From: Octadecabacter sp.
GTDB lineage: Bacteria; Pseudomonadota; Alphaproteobacteria; Rhodobacterales; Rhodobacteraceae
Reading direction: 5' to 3'
Assembly: GCA_003533975.1 (NCBI GenBank)
Contig: DQCL01000107.1
Coordinates: forward strand, 6,911-13,860
DNA length: 6,950 nt
The notes under the pieces are model-generated. The model made no database searches, was not told the origin of the DNA, and worked only from the letters and a program-made list of their open reading frames with translations. Below, one piece after another: positions 1 through 6,212 of this stretch. Position 1 is the stretch's first letter. Every line of letters begins with the position of its first letter. Both the position numbers and the translations under genes were made by a program.

Positions 1-22
1 TCGAATCCCTGAGCCTCCGCCA
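1..22 (+). tRNA. 3' end of a tRNA, probably tRNA-Ser (partial)
   Basis: The first 22 bases read as the 3' part of a tRNA. Bases 1-6 (TCGAAT) are the T-loop without its first T, 7-11 (CCCTG) the 3' half of the T-stem, 12-18 (AGCCTCC) the 3' half of a 7-bp acceptor stem, 19 (G) the discriminator base and 20-22 an encoded CCA. The 5' strand would therefore begin GGAGGCT. A GGAG-type acceptor with discriminator G fits bacterial tRNA-Ser best, but the anticodon lies outside the window, so the amino acid is inferred. It converges with rfbB, whose stop codon is about 90 bases away on the other strand. Confidence 0.75.
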
Positions 23-113
23 TTTGCATTCATGCTATAGGCCGCCAGAACGCCATTCCGATGGTCATGATGCTTATTCTGGCGATCCCAAAGCGGTACA
101 TTGTGCGTTGCGT
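23..113. other. Convergent intergenic stretch with an 8-bp inverted repeat
   Basis: This short gap separates the tRNA 3' end from the rfbB stop codon. It holds a perfect 8-bp inverted repeat, CGCCAGAA at 43-50 and TTCTGGCG at 77-84. Inside its loop is a smaller stem-loop, CCAT (53-56) pairing with ATGG (61-64) around TCCG. The larger stem starts about 30 bases after the rfbB stop on the minus strand, where a terminator would be expected. No T-tract follows on either strand, so an intrinsic terminator is not supported. No convincing gene was seen here. Confidence 0.4.
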
Positions 114-1184
114 CTAACTGGTGGGTTTGCGGTGCGGTTCTTGGTGATCCCTCATTCCTAAGCGCGTACCGACCCCTTCGCGCGCCAGCAAGGCACGCCA
201 CCAGTCTTCATTATCAAGATACCATTGCACGGTTTGTTCAAGACCTTCGTGCAATGTAACGGATGGCCGCCACCCGAGGTCTGCTGCAATGCGCGAAGCA
301 TCAATTGCGTAGCGCGCGTCATGACCGGGACGGTCAGAAACGAAAGAAATTTGGTCGACGTAGGGCGTGTCTTTAGGTCGCTTTTCGTCCAGAAGCGCAC
401 AAATGGCCTTCACAAGATCAATGTTGCGGACCTCGTTGTTGCCGCCGATGTTATAGCTGTGGTTTGGTTTGGCGTTTGTCAGAACCGTAAGCAGGGCGTC
501 GGCATGGTCTTCAACAAACAGCCAGTCACGTATGTTTTGCCCGTCGCCGTAGATTGGGATTTCGTGTCCAGCCAATGCATTTATGATGACCACAGGGATC
601 AGTTTTTCGGGGAAATGATAGGGACCGTAATTGTTTGAGCAGTTCGTCAACAAAACGGGCAGACCATAGGTTTCGCCCCATGCACGTACCAAATGATCGC
701 TCGCGGCTTTGGTTGCCGAGTAGGGGGAGCGGGGCGCGTAGGCCGTCGTTTCGCTGAATTTTCCAGTGTCGCCAAGTGAACCGAAAACCTCATCAGTTGA
801 GACGTGCAGAAACCTGAACGCGCTGGGCTTTCCTTGGCAAATCCAATGGTTGCGGGCCGCTTCGAGGAGATTAAATGTCCCTGTGACATTGGTTTCAACA
901 AAGACGCTTGGGCCGTCAATTGATCGATCAACATGGCTTTCAGCGGCAAGGTGCATGACGGCAGTTGGCAGGTATGTTTCAAAAACACCGGCGAGGCCGG
1001 CGCGATCACGAATGTCGGCTTTGACGAAGGAATACAGTGGATTGTCGTGCACGCTTGTAAGGTTGTCGGTGCAGGAGGCATAGGTGAGAGCGTCAACGTT
1101 CACCACGCGCATCCCACGTGCAATCGCCGCGCGCACAACGGCGGACCCGATAAAGCCAGTGCCCCCAGTCACCAGCAGGGTCAT
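114..1184 (-). CDS. rfbB: dTDP-glucose 4,6-dehydratase (RmlB/RfbB)
   Basis: This 356-residue protein is an extended short-chain dehydrogenase/reductase that converts dTDP-D-glucose to dTDP-4-keto-6-deoxy-D-glucose with bound NAD+, the second step of dTDP-L-rhamnose synthesis in the cytoplasm. The Rossmann motif GGTGFIG is at residues 7-13. The STDEVFG motif at 129-135 supplies the catalytic Thr-Asp-Glu triad (T130, D131, E132). The YxxxK catalytic pair is Y155 and K159. The family signature [17 protein letters not shown] is at 181-197, and [11 protein letters not shown] at 285-295 is also typical. Length is normal for the family, with a short polar C-terminal tail after about residue 336. The ATG overlaps the rfbC stop as ATGA, and a GGAAGG element in the end of rfbC serves as ribosome binding site, so the two genes are probably translationally coupled. 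Confidence 0.97.
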   Translation of the reverse strand: MTLLVTGGTGFIGSAVVRAAIARGMRVVNVDALTYASCTDNLTSVHDNPLYSFVKADIRDRAGLAGVFETYLPTAVMHLAAESHVDRSIDGPSVFVETNVTGTFNLLEAARNHWICQGKPSAFRFLHVSTDEVFGSLGDTGKFSETTAYAPRSPYSATKAASDHLVRAWGETYGLPVLLTNCSNNYGPYHFPEKLIPVVIINALAGHEIPIYGDGQNIRDWLFVEDHADALLTVLTNAKPNHSYNIGGNNEVRNIDLVKAICALLDEKRPKDTPYVDQISFVSDRPGHDARYAIDASRIAADLGWRPSVTLHEGLEQTVQWYLDNEDWWRALLAREGVGTRLGMRDHQEPHRKPTS

Positions 1185-1756
1185 TGAGAGCCTTCCCAGA
1201 CGAAGGGGCTTTTCAGGTTGGCGAAGCTACCTGCCACGGCGTCTTTGTCAGACAGGACGGCATCTGCTGTATTCACGCCCCAGTTCACGGCAATGTCGGG
1301 ATCATTCCAAAGCAATCCGTGTTCCGCTTGGGGGGCGTATTCTTGGGAGCATTTATAAGAAACCACGGTTTCAGGCACGAGGGTTGCAAATCCGTGCGCG
1401 AAACCAGAAGGGACCAACAACTGTCGCCCGTTTTTATGACTTAATTCGGTGCCGACCCATTTGCCGTAGGTTGGGGAGCCTGAGCGGATATCAACGGCAA
1501 CGTCAAAACACGCGCCGCGGTCGCAGCGCACCAGTTTTGTTTGGGCGTGAGGCGGGGATTGGAAATGAAGTCCGCGCACCGTCCCTGAGGCGAGTGAAAA
1601 AGACTGATTGTCTTGCACAAACACCGCTTCAATTCCAGCTTTGGCGAGGGTGCTTTTGTTATAGGTCTCAGAGAAGAACCCGCGTGCGTCCGTGAAGCGG
1701 TCGGGCGTGAGGATCACCACGCCATCCAGTTCAGTGGTTTCGATTTGTACAGCCAT
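1181..1756 (-). CDS. rfbC: dTDP-4-dehydrorhamnose 3,5-epimerase (RmlC/RfbC)
   Basis: This 191-residue cupin-fold enzyme epimerises C3 and C5 of dTDP-4-keto-6-deoxy-glucose, the third step of dTDP-L-rhamnose synthesis. The sequence shows the family features in order: [14 protein letters not shown] at 20-33, DNQSFS at 49-54, and VRGLHFQ at 60-66 carrying the catalytic histidine H64. These are followed by K74 in the QTKLVRC segment, DVAVDIR at 85-91, the PSGFAHGF turn at 116-123, and the Tyr-containing [12 protein letters not shown] stretch at 131-142. [10 protein letters not shown] at 150-159 is also characteristic. Length is usual. The ATG at 1756 is preceded by AAAGG about six bases upstream. 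It overlaps rfbB by four bases and follows the RTX gene after a 132-bp gap that could hold its own promoter. Confidence 0.97.
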   Translation of the reverse strand: MAVQIETTELDGVVILTPDRFTDARGFFSETYNKSTLAKAGIEAVFVQDNQSFSLASGTVRGLHFQSPPHAQTKLVRCDRGACFDVAVDIRSGSPTYGKWVGTELSHKNGRQLLVPSGFAHGFATLVPETVVSYKCSQEYAPQAEHGLLWNDPDIAVNWGVNTADAVLSDKDAVAGSFANLKSPFVWEGSQ

Positions 1757-1837
1757 TCCGGACCTTTCGCGCGTGCCCTACGCGGGCATACCAACAACTG
1801 CGACACGACGCTGACATGTGGTGATGAACGGCTACGG

Positions 1838-1851
1838 CGTTAAGGTTAACG
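1838..1851. promoter_or_regulatory. CGTTAA-GG-TTAACG palindrome upstream of rfbC
   Basis: A perfect 6-bp dyad (CGTTAA and TTAACG around GG) lies 82-95 bases upstream of the rfbC start, in the 132-bp gap after the RTX gene (1757-1888). Read on the minus strand, a second TAACCTT precedes it, giving a TAACCTT direct repeat 11 bases apart. The layout suits a transcription-factor site for rfbC-rfbB. TTAACC half-sites resemble those of the alphaproteobacterial regulator CtrA, but the spacing here is not its usual TTAA-N7-TTAA, so the binding protein is unknown. No clear -35/-10 pair and no T-tailed terminator for the RTX gene were seen in this gap. Confidence 0.4.
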
Positions 1852-1888
1852 AAAGGTTACGAAGCGTGCTGATCAAACGGAAACATTC

Positions 1889-4657
1889 TCAAAACAAGAA
1901 GTCACCTTCATCCAGCAGGCTGATGTCCACGTTCTCAAGCAGCACAGAGCTGTTCGTGCCTGTGATGATGATCACGTCATCCCCGATTTGTGACATCGCG
2001 TTCAGGACGTCGGCATAGTTGATGATTTGTGAAACAAGCGCAAAATCAATGCGTTCCAAGGTATTGTTTGCGTCGAAATCAAGGACGACATCGTGGCCAT
2101 GGTTGTTTTCGAACACGAAGCGATCCGCGTTGAAATTTCCAGCCAGAATGTCGTCGCCCGCGCCACCAACGACCGTATCAAAGCCTGATCCCCCGTAGAG
2201 AGTATCTGCACCGTCCTCCCCCAAGAGCATGTCGTTGCCGGAGCCACCAAAGAAGCGGTCGTCGCCGGTCCCGCCCCAAGCGATATCATTGCCGTCGCCG
2301 CCAAAATGCCCGTCATTACCTTCGCCGCCAGACAAAAGGTCATCGCCCGTACCGCCGAACAATCTGTCCAAACCGTTGTCGCCATAAAGGGTGTCGTTCC
2401 CATCGTCGCCATAGACATTGTCGGCTTGGTGGCCGCCATCCATGATGTCGTTACCCTCGCCTCCGACGAGCAGGTCATACCCTGCGCTGCCAAACATTGT
2501 ATCATTGCCCGCGCCGCCCCAAAGGCCGTCAACGGTAATGCCGAAGTTGCTGCCCGCATCCATGTAGTCGTCACCGTCGCCGCCATATAGACGGTCGGCG
2601 GTGGTGCCAGCCCAAAGGAAATCATCGCCATTGCCCCCCAAGAGCCAGTCGTAGCCGGCCCCTCCGATCAGCTGATCTGCGCCATCATCGCCGTATAAAG
2701 TGTCAGCGTGGTCCTCCCCGAATAGAACGTCGTCTCCTGTGCCGCCGTGCAAGGTGTCAAAGCCAATGCCGCCGAAGAGGTGATCGTTTCCTTCTTGGCC
2801 ATCAAGGATGTCGCCGCCGCCGTCACCCGCGATTTGGTCGTTGCCAGATCCGGCTGCGATGGTGTCGTTCCCGGAAAGCCCGAAGATCGTATCATTGGTG
2901 CCGTTGGTGATGATGGTGTCAGGCGCAAGCGTGCCATTGGTCACGTTCCCTACGTTTGACGGCCCCATACTCGGCGTTCCCAAACGCTGCAATGGGTTCG
3001 GGGCAGGGCCGGGGAGAACTGTAGGTGGAAGTTGCAATACGGATGGTGTGACAGGGCCATACAACGCCTCGTCATAGAGCGCAGGATCGACACCCATTCG
3101 GTTGCCAACGATGGTGTTCAAGTGCGTGAAGTCATCGGCCCCAAGCGCCGTGCCATCAACGCTATGAACGTCGAGTACGGAGTCGAAAAATTGTAGCTCA
3201 GCGCCCCATGTGTAGGACGTGACATGCAGGTTGTTGAGCCCTCCAATCAGGCTTAGCGCCGAAAGGTCAATGACATCTTCATCGGGGTCAAAGTCGGTAA
3301 TGATGTCGGTGTATTCGTCTTTGACCAAGATGAAGAGGTCGGCGCCGGTAACCCCGCTCATGATATCGAGCCCGTCACCATCAATGAGGGTGTCTTCGCC
3401 ATTCCATCCAGTCAGTGAATCGTTTCCATCGCCACCCAAGAGAATGTCGTCGTTGGCTTGGCCATTGATCGTGTCGTCGCCGCTGGTTCCTGTTTTAACC
3501 TTACCAATGTCGTCGAGAGCTATCTCATATTCGACGACGTAGGGCGCGCCTTGCGTGGTTACGAATACACGCGCGCCGTTGGCGGTTTGGGTGGCCGTGA
3601 GGCCGGTAATCCCTTGCAGTGGTGAACCGACGCTGCCGGCAATCGTTTCGACATGCTGGAGGCGGCCTTCGCTTAACATTGCGAACAGGCTGATGCCATC
3701 ATCGGCCCCCGCCGCAAGGATGTAGTCCACGCCGTTCATCGTGACTGTGGCAACGTGAGAGGCGGCTTCAAAGCGCGTGTCGAGGGTGTCTAGAAGGTGA
3801 TCTATGACGCGCATTTCTGTGCCGTTGGTCGCGATTTCCAAAACAGAAAGCGAGCCGCTACCAGAGGAGGCGAGGATTGCGTAAAGCCCGCCACCAATGC
3901 CACTTGCAAATGTTATCGCACCCGGATCGTTGACCCAAAGGCCGTTGGAATTGGTCAGGTCATACTGGTGAACGAGTTCGCCGTTGTTATCTGCACGGAA
4001 AAGCGAAACGGTGTCCGATGTGGCGTAACTGACCAAAGCAATCGCTTCGCCGTTATGGATTGCCGTTTCGATGTGCGTTGCGACTGCGCCGGACAGCGCA
4101 CTTGGGACCGAGATGTTTTCGTAACCGAGGGATCCGTTCAGATTGAACGTCAGCTGCGCCAAGCCTCCATCGTTGAGGGCAATAATCCCCATCGAGGAGT
4201 CGCCCCAAACGGCGATTGTGTTGATTTCGGCGGCATCCAATCCTGACGCGGACCAATCCGTTGCCGCATCAAAGGGCGAGGTGGTTCCGTCGGGGGAGAG
4301 CGCGACCCCTTGTAAGTCAGTGTCATCGAGCCCCGCTAAGAGCAGCTCAAACGTGTTGGTGCCGGTATCGCGGATCGCAATGTTTGTGGTTTCCAGTTGC
4401 AGGAGGGAGGCATCAAGCGCCCATGCACCAATTTCGACGGCAGTGCCTGCGCTACTGCCCAAATTAAACGCAGTGACCCAACCATCACCACGCGTTGTGA
4501 CAAACAGCATCGGGCCGTCAGCGGTGCCCAGAATCTGCGCGTCTGTTATGCCGACAAGCGGGTCGTCCTCAATAGGCCCAGCAAACACTGAGACGGCACC
4601 GTATGCTGAAAAAGATGCAAACATCACTGCCCCGAGAAGCCATTTTATCGAGGACAT
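1889..4657 (-). CDS. RTX calcium-binding protein with N-terminal beta-propeller-like domain, predicted type I secretion substrate
   Basis: This 922-residue acidic protein is predicted to be secreted and calcium-binding. Residues 1-26 look like a signal peptide (MSSIK, a hydrophobic core, then VFA before GP). About 41-383 holds roughly seven similar segments of 40-50 residues with hydrophobic strand pairs, for example LFVTTRGDGWVTAFNL at 51-66 and VFVTTQGAPYVVEYEI at 364-379, consistent with a seven-bladed beta-propeller. A short RTX block of GGxGxDxLx nonapeptides at 389-443 is followed by a D-rich cassette (DIITDFDPDEDVIDLS, 451-466). A proline-rich linker lies at about 534-566. A long RTX block spans 573-850, and a final cassette (NADRFVF at 843-849) ends in LLDEGDFLF, the usual C-terminus of type I secretion substrates. 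The nonapeptides bind Ca2+ and fold outside the cell. No protease or lipase motif was seen. No secretion genes are in the window. The ribosome binding site before the ATG is weak. It may be co-transcribed with rfbC-rfbB. Confidence 0.9.
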   Translation of the reverse strand: MSSIKWLLGAVMFASFSAYGAVSVFAGPIEDDPLVGITDAQILGTADGPMLFVTTRGDGWVTAFNLGSSAGTAVEIGAWALDASLLQLETTNIAIRDTGTNTFELLLAGLDDTDLQGVALSPDGTTSPFDAATDWSASGLDAAEINTIAVWGDSSMGIIALNDGGLAQLTFNLNGSLGYENISVPSALSGAVATHIETAIHNGEAIALVSYATSDTVSLFRADNNGELVHQYDLTNSNGLWVNDPGAITFASGIGGGLYAILASSGSGSLSVLEIATNGTEMRVIDHLLDTLDTRFEAASHVATVTMNGVDYILAAGADDGISLFAMLSEGRLQHVETIAGSVGSPLQGITGLTATQTANGARVFVTTQGAPYVVEYEIALDDIGKVKTGTSGDDTINGQANDDILLGGDGNDSLTGWNGEDTLIDGDGLDIMSGVTGADLFILVKDEYTDIITDFDPDEDVIDLSALSLIGGLNNLHVTSYTWGAELQFFDSVLDVHSVDGTALGADDFTHLNTIVGNRMGVDPALYDEALYGPVTPSVLQLPPTVLPGPAPNPLQRLGTPSMGPSNVGNVTNGTLAPDTIITNGTNDTIFGLSGNDTIAAGSGNDQIAGDGGGDILDGQEGNDHLFGGIGFDTLHGGTGDDVLFGEDHADTLYGDDGADQLIGGAGYDWLLGGNGDDFLWAGTTADRLYGGDGDDYMDAGSNFGITVDGLWGGAGNDTMFGSAGYDLLVGGEGNDIMDGGHQADNVYGDDGNDTLYGDNGLDRLFGGTGDDLLSGGEGNDGHFGGDGNDIAWGGTGDDRFFGGSGNDMLLGEDGADTLYGGSGFDTVVGGAGDDILAGNFNADRFVFENNHGHDVVLDFDANNTLERIDFALVSQIINYADVLNAMSQIGDDVIIITGTNSSVLLENVDISLLDEGDFLF
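2108..2941 (-). repeat. Main RTX nonapeptide repeat block (within the RTX gene)
   Basis: Residues 573-850 are about 29 tandem nine-residue units of the form GGxGxDxLx, encoded by degenerate 27-bp repeats. The register is nearly unbroken. One longer unit near residues 701-713 (AGSNFGITVDGLW) interrupts it. A GEDxADTLYG unit occurs twice, at 647-656 and 813-822, and related xADxxYG units occur at about 686-692 and 745-750, hinting at growth by duplication of multi-unit segments. DNA copies have diverged, so any duplication is old. These repeats produce long false open frames on both strands. Confidence 0.9.
3329..3493 (-). repeat. Short internal RTX nonapeptide block (within the RTX gene)
   Basis: Residues 389-443 contain about six GGxGxDxLx-type units (GTSGDDTIN, GQANDDILL, GGDGNDSLT and so on). 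They lead into an ADLFILV plus DIITDFDPDEDVIDLS cassette like those that normally end RTX proteins. It therefore looks like a complete RTX-plus-cassette module sitting in the middle of the protein, ahead of a linker and a second, longer module. Confidence 0.85.
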
Positions 4658-4888
4658 TTGTGCGGAGTCGTTCGGGCCAAGGGCGGCACGAAATCGGGGC
4701 AGTAGGGTGGCATTCCTGATGTATTTTAAGTGATCTTTCAGGATTTTATTGGGCCCAGGTGTTGCGCAAACCAGCCGGGGGGCGAACGCTAGGTTTGCAA
4801 CTTTTTAAGTCGAAACTCAGACCGTGCAGCAAATGAACTTCAATGCCATTTCCTGATCGCGCAAGACTATCCCTTGAAAGGACGCCCT
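4658..4888. promoter_or_regulatory. Divergent intergenic region between the RTX gene and the DUF2793 gene
   Basis: These 231 bp separate two outward-reading arms, so promoters for both should lie here. On the minus strand a TTAAAAT element at 4723-4729 could be a -10 for the RTX gene, but no good -35 was identified. A 6-bp inverted repeat, TCCTGA (4714-4719) and TCAGGA (4738-4743), flanks that element and could be an operator. TTTTAAGT occurs twice (4724-4731 and 4803-4810). A stronger hairpin is listed separately. The exact promoters cannot be placed from sequence alone. Confidence 0.4.
4766..4798 (+). promoter_or_regulatory. Bulged 10-bp hairpin followed by a short T-tract
   Basis: GCAAACC (4766-4772) pairs perfectly with GGTTTGC (4792-4798). 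AGC (4773-4775) pairs with GCT (4788-4790), leaving one bulged A and a 12-base loop. The sequence then runs AACTTTTT (4799-4806). On the plus strand this has the form of an intrinsic terminator or attenuator, but there is no plus-strand gene upstream in the window for it to terminate. It lies about 90 bases before the DUF2793 start. An attenuator in that gene's leader, an operator, or a relic terminator are all possible. Confidence 0.4.
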
Positions 4889-5878
4889 ATGTCGGACCAA
4901 TCCCAAATTCTATCAATGCCGTATATCCAGCCCGCACAGGCACAAAAGCATGTCACCCATAATGAGGCACTGTTTCTGTTGGATGCTGTGGTTCAACTGG
5001 CTGTCGAAGACACATCCTTGTCGGCACCGCCCGCTAACCCTACAGCGAACGCGCGCTACATTGTTGGTGCCTCTGCCACCGGGGATTGGGCGGGCAACGA
5101 CAACAGTGTTGCGCTTTATACGAATGGCGCATGGACGTTCTTTGTACCGGTCGCGGGTTGGCATGCTGATGTCCTATCAACAGGTGAAACGCGGCGGTTT
5201 GACGGAACAGGCTGGGTCAGTCCGGCCAGTGCGCCAATTCAGAACGTAGACCATGTCGGTATCAATGCGACAGCGGATGACACTAACAGGCTTACGGTCG
5301 CGGCCGATGCGACGCTGCTGACAAATGTCGGTGACGGTCACCAATTGAAGCTGAACAAGGCCGCGCCTGCAGATACCGCCAGCCTACTGTTTCAAACGGG
5401 CTATGCGGGGCGTGCGGAAATGGGCACCACGGGCGCTGATGATTTTACGATTAAGGTTTCAGATGACGGTGCAACCTACCGCGATGCAATCGTGGTCGAG
5501 GCCGACACAGGCGCCGTTCAGATGCCGCAGGGCCAGTGCTATTTGGAAGATGTGTTCATTATGAACGATACGTCATTCAACATGCCAATCCCGTTCTCGG
5601 ATCCCGCGCGGATATTGATGTGGTTGTCGGTCAATATCATCGGGCGATTTTACCTGTTTTCAATTACGGGCACCCTGAGCGGCGCGACTAATTTTGGTCC
5701 GATGTTTGTAAGCCCTCCGGGGTCGTTGAATTTCCTGAGCGGGCCACTGAGCGGGACAACTGGTCCTGCCAATTCAATCAATATTTCAGTTGATACGACG
5801 ACGGCAACGAAGCGGTTGTTCATCGAAAATCGCCTCGGCTCGAACCGCTTGTTTACGTTGTCCACGATGGGCAAGTAA
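4889..5878 (+). CDS. DUF2793 domain protein with phage tail-fibre-like module
   Basis: The protein has 329 residues from the ATG at 4889. This start is preferred to an in-frame TTG at 4874 because AAAGGA sits seven bases before it and because family members begin just ahead of the PYIQPAQAQKHVTHNEAL motif (residues 11-28). Residues 8 to about 112 form the DUF2793 domain, with WAGNDNSVALYTNGAWTFF at 67-85. Residues about 120-214 match a module I recognise from phage tail fibres and related proteins: NRLTVAADATLL (133-144), HQLKLNKAAPADTASLLFQT (151-170), GRAEMG (174-179), and FTIKVSDDG (186-194). Residues 215-329 are a Ser/Gly/Thr-rich beta-type C-terminus that I do not recognise. No signal peptide or membrane segment is evident. 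Some DUF2793 proteins, as I recall, belong to Rhodobacter gene-transfer-agent spikes. Here no phage structural gene is nearby, so a cell-surface or polysaccharide-binding role is only a guess. Confidence 0.9.
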   Translation: MSDQSQILSMPYIQPAQAQKHVTHNEALFLLDAVVQLAVEDTSLSAPPANPTANARYIVGASATGDWAGNDNSVALYTNGAWTFFVPVAGWHADVLSTGETRRFDGTGWVSPASAPIQNVDHVGINATADDTNRLTVAADATLLTNVGDGHQLKLNKAAPADTASLLFQTGYAGRAEMGTTGADDFTIKVSDDGATYRDAIVVEADTGAVQMPQGQCYLEDVFIMNDTSFNMPIPFSDPARILMWLSVNIIGRFYLFSITGTLSGATNFGPMFVSPPGSLNFLSGPLSGTTGPANSINISVDTTTATKRLFIENRLGSNRLFTLSTMGK

Positions 5879-5917
5879 GGCGACTTCCAGTCCTCAAAAT
5901 TTTGATCGGAGAACGAA

Positions 5918-6076
5918 ATGACCAAGAAGAAAACGACTGACGGTTCAGTTAAAGAAACCGAATACCGCATTTTCAACTTGCCCGGATACGGGCGCGTACG
6001 AGCGCCGGTAACCATGACCGAAAAAAGCCTGATCGAAGCCCTAACGGCAGATGATCCAGTGGCGGCACCCAAGTAG
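5918..6076 (+). CDS. Small 52-residue protein of unknown function
   Basis: An ORF from ATG 5918 to TAG 6074-6076 encodes 52 residues. A GGAGA ribosome binding site at 5908-5912 is well placed, and the gene starts 39 bases after the DUF2793 stop on the same strand. The product opens with a lysine-rich stretch (MTKKKTTDGS), continues through YRIFNLPGYGRVRAPV (residues 16-31), and ends in a short acidic helix-like tail. It has no signal peptide, membrane segment or cysteine. The patterned central segment and good initiation signals argue for a real gene. Position suggests co-expression with the DUF2793 protein, perhaps as a partner or chaperone. I do not recognise a family. Confidence 0.65.
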   Translation: MTKKKTTDGSVKETEYRIFNLPGYGRVRAPVTMTEKSLIEALTADDPVAAPK

Positions 6077-6088
6077 GAGTGAGCGATA

Positions 6089-6104
6089 GTTAATAGGTGT
6101 TAAC
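6089..6104. promoter_or_regulatory. GTTAA-N6-TTAAC dyad upstream of rfbD
   Basis: The 5-bp arms GTTAA (6089-6093) and TTAAC (6100-6104) flank a 6-bp spacer, about 105 bases before the rfbD start and just after the 52-residue ORF. The right arm continues as TAACCTTTGCG, sharing TAACCTTT with the minus-strand sequence upstream of rfbC. It is close to the CtrA pattern TTAA-N7-TTAA but one base short. A shared regulator of the two rhamnose gene groups is a hypothesis. Confidence 0.35.
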
Positions 6105-6137
6105 CTTTGCGAAAGCTTCCGAATGTAGGGTGAGGGC

Positions 6138-6212
6138 ATGCTGAAAGAGGGCCATCAAAGCATGTCTGGACTGCGACGCCTTTCTCTTGTTCGATTTGGA
6201 AAAATGCGATGA
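6138..6212 (+). CDS. Possible 24-residue leader ORF overlapping the rfbD start
   Basis: ATG 6138 opens a 24-codon frame that ends at TGA 6210-6212. That stop overlaps the rfbD ATG (6209-6211) as ATGA. AGGG at 6127-6130 lies seven bases before the ATG. The peptide is basic, with the segment GLRRLSLVRFGKMR at its end, and resembles no family I know. The precise overlap would permit translational coupling, as seen at the rfbC-rfbB junction. A frame this short can easily arise by chance, and rfbD has its own GGAAAA site at 6198-6203, so this is tentative. Confidence 0.25.
   Translation: MLKEGHQSMSGLRRLSLVRFGKMR

Noticed and set aside
43..84. Inverted repeat after rfbB as an intrinsic terminator.
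   Set aside because: The loop is 26 bases and no T-tract follows on either strand, so it is recorded only as an inverted repeat.
1..116. An open minus-strand frame running off the window start, with a GGGSGIR stretch resembling the nucleotidyltransferase motif of RmlA (AGGSGTR).
   Set aside because: The stretch is the antisense translation of the tRNA 3' end. There is no ribosome site before its only nearby ATG (33), and no hydrophobic strand precedes the glycines as in RmlA.
225..638. Long plus-strand open frames opposite rfbB and rfbC (for example 225-638 and 1084-1695).
   Set aside because: They are antisense to two strongly recognised enzymes, have no recognisable domains, and lack convincing ribosome sites.
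2002..2631. A 209-codon minus-strand open frame, and several plus-strand frames, inside the RTX gene.
   Set aside because: They overlap the nonapeptide repeats in other frames. Repeated codon patterns lacking stops explain their length, and their compositions look like frame-shifted repeat sequence.
2108..2941. Regular repetitive DNA that could suggest a CRISPR array or satellite.
   Set aside because: The 27-bp period is in-frame coding for GGxGxDxLx units with degenerate copies and no unique spacers.
4874..4888. Upstream in-frame TTG start for the DUF2793 gene.
   Set aside because: The AAAGGA ribosome site overlaps these codons and is correctly spaced for the ATG at 4889.
6204..6212. ATG at 6204 as start of rfbD.
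   Set aside because: It is out of frame with rfbD and reaches TGA after two codons. The ATG at 6209 gives the canonical MTILVFGRTGQ start.
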